From NCBI GenBank assembly GCA_023259875.1, contig JALRFL010000001.1, positions 1-5,239 of the forward strand: a stretch of DNA of 5,239 bases, in the 5' to 3' direction. Below, one piece after another: positions 1 through 5,239 of this stretch. How positions within the stretch are numbered: the stretch's first letter is position 1; every line of letters starts with the position of its first letter. The notes under the pieces were generated by a model that had not been told where the DNA came from, made no database searches, and worked only from the letters and a program-made list of their open reading frames with translations. This stretch comes from Alphaproteobacteria bacterium (lineage in GTDB: Bacteria; Pseudomonadota; Alphaproteobacteria; Puniceispirillales; UBA1172). The position numbers and the translations under genes are program-made.

Positions 1-14
1 TAATCTGCTACCCC

Positions 15-24
15 TTGTTAACAA
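15..24. promoter_or_regulatory. Perfect palindrome TTGTTAACAA, possible operator
   Basis: The ten bases equal their own reverse complement. The TTGT-NN-ACAA layout matches the half-site style known for several GntR-family repressors. A related site lies upstream of hyuA at 4170-4181. No promoter or gene start adjoins this copy inside the window, so it may belong to a gene to the left, or it may be chance. The sequence shows the palindrome; regulator binding is inference. Confidence 0.25.
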
Positions 25-61
25 TACCGGCTAAGCGTCATCATGGCTCAACATCATATCG

Positions 62-139
62 GTTGGCGTCTGCCTAGGCGCTATCCAAGGCTGAGACCTA
101 GGCAAACCTGACGAAAGTATAAAAATGATAGGCGTCAAC
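62..139 (+). other. Possible structured RNA: nested helices forming a junction
   Basis: Bases 62-70 can pair with 131-139 as a 9-bp helix that includes two G·U pairs (66·135 and 69·132). Directly inside it, TGCCTAGG (71-78) pairs perfectly with CCTAGGCA (97-104), closing an 18-base loop that contains GGCTGAGA (89-96). The remaining strand, 105-130, is mostly A-rich and could hold only a weak 3-bp hairpin (118-120 with 128-130). The G·U pairs would become C·A mismatches on the opposite strand, so if the RNA is real it is read on the + strand. GGCTGAGA followed by ACCTGA (106-111) recalls the thiamine pyrophosphate riboswitch. The diagnostic GCG-TAGGG segment, the ACCC side of P2 and the P5 helix are missing, however, and no + strand gene follows. 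No clear promoter was found upstream. It could be chance, or a 3'-end structure of hyuAB mRNA. Confidence 0.25.
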
Positions 140-307
140 GCATCACGATTATGGGTGTTCATCCTATCCCCCGGACAGCGCCATTCGTCGCATCATGCCC
201 AAAGATTTGAAATCGTTAGGCTTTGCGTGACTTTATTCAGGATAGATTAGAGTAATGCCATGGCGCGTCAATAGGTTTTTCACACCCTTTTTTGGCATCA
301 TTTCAGA

Positions 308-2047
308 TCATGATTGTCGCAACGCTTTGGTCGCGGCGGCGTCAACTTCCGTTCCATCATCGGAAATCACCACCCCAAACCAATCTTTTGCCTGAGCAAG
401 GGAATAGCGTTCCAGCATGACATCTAAAAGCACCGCTTGCGGCTCTCGCTTGAAGGGGTCGCCATATCCGCCGCCGCCCGGTGTTGCCACCACCACCCGA
501 TCCCCTGATGTGAGGGGGATATCCTGTTGCTTTGAGAGATGCGGCGGGGTATGCGCCTCACCATCACGCCATACCGTGACCTGATTCACCGCGCCATCCT
601 TACCGCCCAAAACCCCTTGAGGGCCATAACGGCCATGATCCATCACAAAACTTGCTCTGGCCTCCGCATGACGCAATTCCACCTCATATTCCAAGCCAAA
701 GCCGCCACGGTGATAACCTGCTCCACCTGATCCCTCGCGCAAGGCATAACGATGATACAGTACCGGAAAGGCTTGCTCCATAATCTCAACTGGTGGAGCT
801 TTGGAAATGCCAATCGTGGAACAGCCATTTGCCAATCCATCATGATCCGCGTTGCCGCCGTACCCCCCACCCGACAACTGATACATCACAAAATCTTGTT
901 TCTTTTCCGCGTTATAACCGCCTAGCGCAAAATTACCGCTAGTTCCAGCAGGGGCGGCCGTCACCCGATCAGGCAAGGGGTCAACCAGCGCGGCAAATAC
1001 CGCCTCGGCGATTCGTTGTGAGACTTCCGCCGCACAACCAGAGACCGGTCTAGGGTAACGCGCATCAAGGAATGTGTTTTCAACACCAACCACCTCAAGC
1101 GGTTCAAACGCACCCGCGCTGATTGGCACTTCGGGAAAGATATGACGCATGGCCAGATACACCGAGCTTAGGGTCGTAGCCAGCACCGAGTTCATTGGCC
1201 CTGCGCAGGGTGGGCTTGATCCGGCAAAATCAAAGCACAACTGATCTTCGCGCTTGGTGATCGACAATCGGATTGCCAAAGGTTCATCCACCACCCCATC
1301 GCTATCAACCCATGCCACCGACTGATACTGGCCATCGGGAATCTGCCTGATCAAAGCACGCATCTGGGTTGAGGCACGAGACCGCAATTCGGAAATAGCC
1401 TCGGCCATGATCTCATCACCATAGCGATCCATGAGGGCATTGAGCCGTTCTTCGCCAACCTTAAGCGCCGCCGCTTGAGCCATAACATCGCCGATCCGTT
1501 GATCCGCAACACGAATATTGCTGCAAATGATGGCATAGATTTCTTGATCTAACTGGCCTTGCTTGAACAAGCGAACGGGCGGCAGGCGCAGACCTTCTTG
1601 TTCCACAGCCGTAGCAGAAGCCGAAAACCCACCCGGCACAGACCCACCAGTATCAGGCCAATGTCCGGTATTAGACAGCCAGCAAAACAGTTTCCCTTTG
1701 CGATAAAATGGCCGCGCAAACCGCACATCCATTAAATGGGTTCCCCCCAAATAAGGATCATTCACAATATAAATATCATCCGGTTGAGGCGGCGGCGTCA
1801 AGCCAGAGTTGATGCGAGCAATCAGGGTTCGGGTTGAATATTGCATAGTGCCGACAAATACCGGAAGCCCCCCTGCCCCTTGGGCAATTAAGGCGCCGTC
1901 TTCGGCGGCGTAAATCCCGTCGGAACGGTCATTCGCTTCGGCGATCACTGGCGAAAAAGCCGCCCGGGAAAAGCTCAAATCCATCTCATCACAGACTTGC
2001 TGAAGCCCATACTGAATGACGCTAAGAGTGATAGGATCAATAGCCAT
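308..2047 (-). CDS. hyuB: Hydantoinase B/oxoprolinase family subunit (HyuB-like)
   Basis: The 579-residue protein is a full-length member of the HyuB family, the second subunit of ATP-dependent N-methylhydantoinase, 5-oxoprolinase, caprolactamase and related carboxylases. It is cytoplasmic, with no signal peptide or membrane span. Family motifs appear in order: the opening MAIDPITLSVI, the EAND region with Asp40, NDPYLGGTHLMD at 96-107, GHWPDTGG at 128-135, DQRIGDVMAQ at 182-191, SGGGYGGNADHDG at 392-404, REGSGGAGYHRGGFG at 437-451 and TPGGGGYGDP near the end (522-531). Asp40, His104, His129 and Asp132 sit where the family places its metal ligands; this assignment is from memory of related structures. 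The ATG at 2047 is supported by a strong AGAGGGGG site 8 bases upstream. The gene starts 3 bases after the hyuA stop, so the two are co-transcribed and probably translationally coupled. The family call is sure. The substrate could be a hydantoin, 5-oxoproline, another lactam or a ketone, and cannot be settled here. Confidence 0.93.
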   Translation of the reverse strand: MAIDPITLSVIQYGLQQVCDEMDLSFSRAAFSPVIAEANDRSDGIYAAEDGALIAQGAGGLPVFVGTMQYSTRTLIARINSGLTPPPQPDDIYIVNDPYLGGTHLMDVRFARPFYRKGKLFCWLSNTGHWPDTGGSVPGGFSASATAVEQEGLRLPPVRLFKQGQLDQEIYAIICSNIRVADQRIGDVMAQAAALKVGEERLNALMDRYGDEIMAEAISELRSRASTQMRALIRQIPDGQYQSVAWVDSDGVVDEPLAIRLSITKREDQLCFDFAGSSPPCAGPMNSVLATTLSSVYLAMRHIFPEVPISAGAFEPLEVVGVENTFLDARYPRPVSGCAAEVSQRIAEAVFAALVDPLPDRVTAAPAGTSGNFALGGYNAEKKQDFVMYQLSGGGYGGNADHDGLANGCSTIGISKAPPVEIMEQAFPVLYHRYALREGSGGAGYHRGGFGLEYEVELRHAEARASFVMDHGRYGPQGVLGGKDGAVNQVTVWRDGEAHTPPHLSKQQDIPLTSGDRVVVATPGGGGYGDPFKREPQAVLLDVMLERYSLAQAKDWFGVVISDDGTEVDAAATKALRQS

Positions 2048-2050
2048 TGC

Positions 2051-4129
2051 CTAAGCCCCCTCTTTGATTGAGCCAACATGAATGATCAGATTGCCTTCAT
2101 TGTCTGAAGTCACATGATCCCCCGGCTCTACCAATATGGTGGTATCCATTTGCTCAATGATCGCCGGACCATCAAACGCGGCATCACTTGGTAAAGCTTC
2201 ACGCTGATAAACTGGGGTGTCTTGAAATCCGCCATCAAAATAAACAGGTCTTGTGTCTGTTTGCGCGTCCTCTAATCGCGATTTTCGCCCTGAGGGATCA
2301 ATCAGCCGCGACAAATCAAATGCCGCCCGTCGACCAATGACCGAGGTGTTCACATTTACAATATTTGCCTTAATGTTATCCAACCTAACGCGAAAACGGT
2401 TAAAATACACCTCTTCAAATCGGCGCTGAATGTCGTCTTTGCTGATGGGCAAGGGCAAGTCATCAAAAACCACATTCAGAATATGCGTCTGACCGACAAA
2501 TTGCATATCTAGACTGCGATTTATCTGAAGCGAGACAATCTCCACGGGCTCTTTTCTGATGATCTCCTCGCCGTTGCGTTCTTGGTGTTGAAACACCTCA
2601 TTAAGCGTGGCTTCGTCCAGCTTTGCCAGTGGCGTATTGATGGTTTGTACAAAATCTTGGCGCAGATCCGCCACCACACAGCCCAGCGCATTGGTGATCC
2701 CGGGTCTAGCCGGAACAAGCACGGTGGGAATAGCCAGTTCTTTAGCAATGGCCGAGGCATGAAGCGGCCCTGCGCCGCCAAAGGCAAAGAGGCTAAAGTC
2801 ACGCGGATCAGCACCAAGAGACACTAGCACCATACGAATAGCCCCAGCCATTTTGGCATTAGCCACCATCACCACCGCCGCCGCCGCCGACATCGCATCC
2901 ATGTTAAGCGGCTGACCCAGTTTTGTGTCAAACACCTCTGTCAGGGTTTTCAGGCTGACGCCGCCTTCCACCGATTTCATTTTGTTCAGTTTAAGCCGCC
3001 CAAGGATCAGATTGGCATCAGAAATCGTCGGCTGATCCCCGCCTCTGCCATAACATATTGGCCCCGGATTAGCGCCAGCGCTATCAGGCCCAACCTCAAG
3101 CAAGCCTGCGGCATTGACGCGTGCGATTGAACCGCCGCCAGCGCCAACGGTGCGCACATCAATCATCGGGACATGGATAGGCATCGCGTATTCAATTTCG
3201 ATTTCATTTGATACCGAAGGCTTGCCTGCTCTGATCACCGACACATCCGTTGAGGTGCCGCCCATATCATAGGTGATGAGATGATTAAGACCTGCCGCCT
3301 GTCCGGTATGAAGCGCAGCAATGACCCCAGATGCCGGCCCTGACATCACGGTTTTTGCCGCCTCACGCGCCACATCTTTACTAGACACTGTACCGCCATT
3401 TCCGTTCATCACCAGCATTTCGCTAGCAAAGCCATTGGCCTTTAGCTCACCCACCAATCGGTTGATATAGCGTTCAAGCAAAGGTTGAACCGAGGCATTA
3501 ACCGCCGCGGTGACCCCTCGCTCAAACTCACGGCTTTCGGATAGCAAGGCATGCCCCATGGTAATGTAGTCATTAGGCCAGAGTTCAGCGGCAATCTCGG
3601 CGGCGCGGCGTTCATGATCAGAATTGGCATAAGCATGAAGAAAATGGATGACTAGCGATTCACAGCCCTTATCAAGCAAGCGTTTGACCGCCAGCCGCAT
3701 ACCCTCTTCATCCAACGGGGTGACCACACGGCCAGCATAATCCATTCGCTCAGCCACCTCGCATCGCAAATCCCTAGGGATAATCGGCAGAAACTCGCCT
3801 TTCATGCCATAAGGTTGGGGGCGCGTGCGCCGACCAAGTTCCAACACATCCCGAAAACCTTGGGTGGTGATTAACCCTGTTCGCGATAACTTTCTTTCCA
3901 GCACCGCATTGGTCGTTGTCGTTGTGCCGTGGATCATTAAATCCACTTGCGGCAATTCTGCCCCTGCCTCATTCAACGCGGAAAGCACTCCATACGCCTG
4001 ATTATCTAGTGTTGTTGGCACTTTGGCAATCGACACAGCACCAGTTTGCGTTTCCAGCATAACCATATCTGTGAAAGTGCCGCCGACATCTACGCCGATC
4101 ACATGCCGTGATGATTTGGAATTCGCCAT
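2051..4129 (-). CDS. hyuA: Hydantoinase A/oxoprolinase family subunit (HyuA-like)
   Basis: The product is a cytoplasmic ATP-binding subunit that pairs with HyuB. In characterised relatives this half uses ATP to activate the amide or carboxylation substrate. Numbering from the ATG at 4129 gives 692 residues, the usual family length. Motifs in order: VIGVDVGGTFTD near 10-21 (phosphate-binding loop of the ASKHA/actin-like ATPase fold), HGTTTTTNAVLER near 67-79, SREFERGVTAAVNA near 199-212, MSGPASGV near 262-269, TYDMGGTSTDVSV near 286-298 (second phosphate loop), VGAGGGSIA near 328-336, GPDSAGANPGPICYGRGG near 347-364, FAFGGAGPLHA near 448-458 and GPAIIEQMDTTILVEPGD near 654-671. The frame extends to a TTG at 4141, adding Met-Val-Gly-Leu. 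I prefer the ATG because GGTCGGA lies just before it, whereas the TTG has only a distant AAGG. It is first in the operon, ahead of hyuB. I see no frameshift or missing motif. The substrate is unassigned. Confidence 0.94.
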   Translation of the reverse strand: MANSKSSRHVIGVDVGGTFTDMVMLETQTGAVSIAKVPTTLDNQAYGVLSALNEAGAELPQVDLMIHGTTTTTNAVLERKLSRTGLITTQGFRDVLELGRRTRPQPYGMKGEFLPIIPRDLRCEVAERMDYAGRVVTPLDEEGMRLAVKRLLDKGCESLVIHFLHAYANSDHERRAAEIAAELWPNDYITMGHALLSESREFERGVTAAVNASVQPLLERYINRLVGELKANGFASEMLVMNGNGGTVSSKDVAREAAKTVMSGPASGVIAALHTGQAAGLNHLITYDMGGTSTDVSVIRAGKPSVSNEIEIEYAMPIHVPMIDVRTVGAGGGSIARVNAAGLLEVGPDSAGANPGPICYGRGGDQPTISDANLILGRLKLNKMKSVEGGVSLKTLTEVFDTKLGQPLNMDAMSAAAAVVMVANAKMAGAIRMVLVSLGADPRDFSLFAFGGAGPLHASAIAKELAIPTVLVPARPGITNALGCVVADLRQDFVQTINTPLAKLDEATLNEVFQHQERNGEEIIRKEPVEIVSLQINRSLDMQFVGQTHILNVVFDDLPLPISKDDIQRRFEEVYFNRFRVRLDNIKANIVNVNTSVIGRRAAFDLSRLIDPSGRKSRLEDAQTDTRPVYFDGGFQDTPVYQREALPSDAAFDGPAIIEQMDTTILVEPGDHVTSDNEGNLIIHVGSIKEGA
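2056..2063 (-). promoter_or_regulatory. Ribosome binding site of hyuB inside the end of hyuA
   Basis: Read on the minus strand this is AGAGGGGG, lying 8 bases before the hyuB ATG. It overlaps the Lys-Glu-Gly-Ala codons that end hyuA, with the hyuA TAG between it and the ATG. Ribosomes terminating on hyuA would therefore uncover or reuse this site, a layout that usually keeps two subunits in balance. Confidence 0.75.
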
Positions 4130-4151
4130 CAATCCGACCAAAAGTTAAATC

Positions 4152-4181
4152 TTGTTTGCCTTAAATTTGTTTGTGTACAAA
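4152..4181 (+). promoter_or_regulatory. Weak candidate promoter for the membrane protein gene
   Basis: TTGTTT at 4152-4157 and TACAAA at 4176-4181 are 18 bases apart. Each matches four of six sigma-70 consensus positions. The -10 coincides with the right arm of the palindrome. An alternative, TTGTCA (4204-4209) with TAGGAT (4227-4232) at 17 bases, would start the transcript at about the ATG and destroy the AGGA ribosome site, so it is less likely. Confidence 0.22.
4170..4181. promoter_or_regulatory. Candidate operator TTTGT-GT-ACAAA
   Basis: Five-base arms TTTGT and ACAAA flank a GT centre. The TTGTNNACAA core fits the site style of many GntR-family regulators, which often control catabolic operons such as hyu genes. 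It sits about 40 bases upstream of the hyuA ATG and overlaps the possible -10/+1 zones of both divergent promoters, the expected place for a repressor. No regulator gene is in the window, so the binder is unknown. The same core occurs at 15-24 beyond the other end of the operon. Confidence 0.35.
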
Positions 4182-4210
4182 TGGTTTCAAGATTTCTGAT
4201 CATTTGTCAA
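4181..4210 (-). promoter_or_regulatory. Weak candidate promoter for hyuAB
   Basis: On the minus strand TTGACA, an exact sigma-70 -35 consensus, occupies 4210-4205. Eighteen bases further on is AACCAT (4186-4181), which matches the -10 consensus at only three of six positions, though these include the important second A and final T. Transcription would then begin near 4174, inside the palindrome. The -35 is striking but the -10 is poor, so the call is tentative. Confidence 0.25.
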
Positions 4211-4227
4211 GATAACAAAATCATCTT

Positions 4228-4231
4228 AGGA
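4228..4231 (+). promoter_or_regulatory. Ribosome binding site AGGA of the membrane protein gene
   Basis: AGGA lies 8 bases before the ATG at 4240. This supports that start over the in-frame ATGs at codons 3 and 13, although the one at codon 13 would also leave an intact signal sequence. Confidence 0.6.
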
Positions 4232-4239
4232 TAGTTTCT

Positions 4240-4977
4240 ATGAATATGCCCTCATTTTCACATCGTTTTGCTGGAATGGCTCGCCTTGAGCTTCTTGTTG
4301 TTGCGGCTATTTTTGCTCTCATCTTTCCTCTTCGCTCTGCCTTTGCCCATGCCTCAGGGCAGAGTTTTGTGATGCTATTGCCAACAGGGATTTATACCGT
4401 CACAGGGGTTGTTGTTGTTGGCCTTACGATTGTGTTGCTTGCGGTGACGCCGCCCGGGGGATTGTCACGCCTCTTTCGGCCACGACCATTATTTTCACTG
4501 CCCCGATCTAGGCGTGTGATCCGGTTTATCCATGCCCTTGCTGGTGTTGGGTTTTTCTTTTTCATCATGCGCGGGGTTCAAGGGTCAACCGATCCCTTGC
4601 GAAACCCCTTGCCCTTAGGGTTTTGGGTTGTGTTCTGGATGGCCTTGGTCATGATTGAAGGGTTATGTTTCCGCGTCTGGTCATGGTTAAACCCTTGGGT
4701 TTTTGCTTATCATCTGATGCGCAGAGCAACCGGCTGGCAGGTCAGGCGCAACTGGCCGCGGCGGTGGGGATCATGGCCTGCGGTGATCACGCTATTTGCT
4801 TTTGCTGGGTTCACGCTGGCTGACCCTGCCCCTAATGATCCTTTGCATTTGGCACGGGTGGTCATGGGCTATTGGCTGTTCACCTTGACGGGAATGTTGG
4901 TATTTGGGTTTCGGACTTGGTCACGCCATGTTGAGGTATTTTCACTTTTTTGCGTTTTTTTCTATTTGGGGTGTTGA
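4240..4977 (+). CDS. Polytopic membrane protein, probably truncated at its C-terminus
   Basis: The 245-residue product begins with a likely signal peptide: a hydrophobic stretch near 17-36 ending AFA, with a predicted cut before HASGQ. Membrane spans follow at about 43-70, 95-112, 126-145, 178-193 and 205-224, with basic loops between (for example 79-93 and 161-175). The pattern HASGQSFVMLLPTG, then SWLNPWVF at 148-155, SWPAVITLFAFAGF, ADPAPNDPLHLA and W..HVEVFS resembles an uncharacterised inner-membrane family that I recall from Alphaproteobacteria at roughly 430-470 residues. If so, only the N-terminal half remains. Family-like sequence appears to run to about residue 238, then the frame ends 10 codons after two T tracts (4946-4951 and 4955-4961). 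The TGA lies within the -35 hexamer of the tRNA-Ser promoter, so there is no room for the missing half. I treat it as a probable decayed or truncated gene, though a functional short form is possible. Function is unknown. Confidence 0.7.
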   Translation: MNMPSFSHRFAGMARLELLVVAAIFALIFPLRSAFAHASGQSFVMLLPTGIYTVTGVVVVGLTIVLLAVTPPGGLSRLFRPRPLFSLPRSRRVIRFIHALAGVGFFFFIMRGVQGSTDPLRNPLPLGFWVVFWMALVMIEGLCFRVWSWLNPWVFAYHLMRRATGWQVRRNWPRRWGSWPAVITLFAFAGFTLADPAPNDPLHLARVVMGYWLFTLTGMLVFGFRTWSRHVEVFSLFCVFFYLGC

Positions 4978-5001
4978 CTCTTTTCCTGAGGTCTATAAAA
5001 T
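4974..5001 (+). promoter_or_regulatory. Promoter of the tRNA cluster
   Basis: TTGACT (4974-4979) and TAAAAT (4996-5001) are separated by 16 bases, each matching five of six sigma-70 consensus positions. The -10 ends 14 bases before tRNA-Ser, so initiation would fall only a few bases ahead of the mature 5' end. The TGA stop of the upstream membrane gene (4975-4977) is part of the -35. Confidence 0.65.
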
Positions 5002-5015
5002 ACGCGCCATCCTTT

Positions 5016-5103
5016 GGAGGGGTGGCTGAGTGGTCGAAAGCACCGGTCTTGAAAACCGGCGAGTCGAGAGGCTCCCAGGGTTCGAATCCCTGCCCCTCCG
5101 CCA
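5016..5103 (+). tRNA. tRNA-Ser (anticodon UGA)
   Basis: The acceptor stem GGAGGGG (5016-5022) pairs with CCCCTCC (5093-5099), followed by the discriminator G (5100) and an encoded CCA (5101-5103). The anticodon stem 5043-5047 with 5055-5059 closes the seven-base loop CTTGAAA, giving anticodon TGA at 5050-5052, which reads UCA and other UCN codons. A long class II variable arm at 5060-5075, with a GAG/CTC stem, is diagnostic of serine. The T arm CAGGG/CCCTG with a TTCGAAT loop is intact. The gene is 88 bases long and is first in a tRNA cluster with its own promoter. Confidence 0.97.
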
Positions 5104-5121
5104 TTTAAAGGATACTGAAGT

Positions 5122-5197
5122 TCCTCGATAGCTCAGTTGGTAGAGCAGTAGACTGTTAATCTATTGGTCGCTGGTTCGAGTCCAGCTCGAGGAGCCA
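5122..5197 (+). tRNA. tRNA-Asn (anticodon GUU)
   Basis: The 76-base gene has a complete cloverleaf. The acceptor stem TCCTCGA (5122-5128) pairs with TCGAGGA (5187-5193), then G and an encoded CCA. The anticodon stem 5148-5152 with 5160-5164 closes the loop CTGTTAA with GTT at 5155-5157. The T stem GCTGG/CCAGC (5170-5174 with 5182-5186) is perfect. It follows tRNA-Ser by 18 bases with no terminator between, so the two are probably one transcript. Confidence 0.97.
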
Positions 5198-5213
5198 AAC
5201 CCGAGATCGGTGG

Positions 5214-5239
5214 GGGTCGTTAGCTCAGTTGGTAGAGCA
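5214..5239 (+). tRNA. Partial tRNA, probably tRNA-Lys, cut by the window edge
   Basis: Acceptor 5' strand GGGTCGT (5214-5220), then TA and a D arm GCTCAGTTGGTAGAGC, run to the last base. The opening matches bacterial tRNA-Lys(UUU) as I recall it from E. coli. The anticodon lies outside the window, so identity rests on the 5' end alone. It begins 16 bases after tRNA-Asn and continues the cluster. Confidence 0.75.

Larger units (their letters stand above)
1..307. other. Intergenic region downstream of hyuB, no convincing gene
   Basis: All six frames are broken by stops here. The longest minus-strand ORF with an ATG (162 down to 31, 43 codons) has no family resemblance that I can see. A + frame open from the left edge to the TAG at 75-77 is too short to call the tail of a gene. 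The stretch contains a perfect palindrome (15-24), nested inverted repeats (62-139), an odd palindrome GATTTGAAATC (204-214) and the palindrome GCCATGGC (257-264). ATGCCA (255-260) and TGGCAT (293-298) could pair across a 32-base loop, and T tracts lie at 276-280 and 288-293. None of these makes a standard hairpin-plus-U-tract terminator for hyuB, which reads leftward into this region. Confidence 0.6.
4130..4239. promoter_or_regulatory. AT-rich divergent control region between hyuA and the membrane gene
   Basis: These 110 bases separate the starts of two divergent genes and must carry both promoters if each is expressed from here. CAAGAT occurs at 4188-4193 and 4208-4213, exactly 20 bases apart (about two helical turns), inside the longer matching string TCAAGAT. 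It also occurs inverted at 4149-4154. The TTTGT-GT-ACAAA palindrome is near the middle-left. No ORF, riboswitch or terminator is visible. Confidence 0.6.

Noticed and set aside
62..139. Thiamine pyrophosphate riboswitch
   Set aside because: GGCTGAGA and ACCTGA are present, but the conserved GCG before TAGGG, the ACCC side of P2 and a pairable P5 are missing, and no thiamine gene follows on the + strand.
31..162. Minus-strand 43-codon ORF downstream of hyuB
   Set aside because: Low-complexity residue mix, no clear ribosome site and no recognisable family; it coincides with the inverted repeats.
240..307. Rho-independent terminator for hyuB
   Set aside because: The only pairing (255-260 with 293-298) has a 32-base loop, and no U tract follows in the minus-strand direction.
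539..730. Plus-strand 63-codon ORF opposite hyuB
   Set aside because: It lies wholly within the well-supported hyuB reading frame, and its residue mix looks like a frame shadow.
2521..2827. Overlapping ORFs of 98 and 81 codons inside hyuA
   Set aside because: Both are alternative-frame shadows of the conserved HyuA sequence, which is uninterrupted here.
4130..4141. TTG start for hyuA at 4141
   Set aside because: It adds only four residues and has no close ribosome site; the ATG at 4129 has a better-placed GGTCGGA and is a commoner start codon.
4880..5104. Minus-strand 74-codon ORF reading GFEPWEPLDSPVFKTGAFDHS
   Set aside because: This is the antisense of tRNA-Ser, a well-known false protein often mis-annotated in bacterial genomes; the tRNA on the + strand folds perfectly.

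Overview
The window looks like chromosomal DNA from a proteobacterium, most likely an alphaproteobacterium of moderate GC content. The reasons are bacterial-type genes with AGGA/GAGGG ribosome sites, tRNA genes that encode their CCA ends, and a polytopic membrane protein resembling a family I associate with Alphaproteobacteria. A marine lineage such as SAR116 would fit, but that is an inference from gene style and not a placement.

Layout, left to right. Bases 1-307 hold no convincing gene. They do hold a perfect 10-bp palindrome (15-24) and a nested set of inverted repeats (62-139) that could fold into a junction-type RNA on the + strand. Bases 308-4129 on the minus strand are a two-gene operon, transcribed hyuA then hyuB. 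It encodes the two subunits of an ATP-dependent hydantoinase/5-oxoprolinase-type enzyme. Three bases separate the genes, and the hyuB ribosome site lies in the last codons of hyuA. Bases 4130-4239 are an AT-rich divergent intergenic region with a TTTGT-GT-ACAAA palindrome and weak promoter-like hexamers facing both ways. Bases 4240-4977 on the + strand encode the N-terminal part of a secreted-start, multi-span membrane protein that appears to lack its C-terminal half. Its stop codon lies inside the -35 hexamer of the promoter of a tRNA cluster. That cluster runs tRNA-Ser(UGA), tRNA-Asn(GUU) and a third tRNA cut by the window edge, probably tRNA-Lys.

How the genes work together. HyuA supplies the ATP-binding/phosphorylating half and HyuB the metal-dependent half of one enzyme acting on a cyclic or linear amide, or a related carboxylation substrate. 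No transporter, racemase, carbamoylase or regulator is in view, so the substrate cannot be assigned. The membrane gene is divergent and may share the control region without sharing function. The tRNA cluster is housekeeping.

I did not find a clearly new multi-gene system. The items most worth a second look are the truncated membrane gene fused onto the tRNA promoter, the possible structured RNA at 62-139, and the matching TTGTNNACAA palindromes on both sides of the hyu operon.
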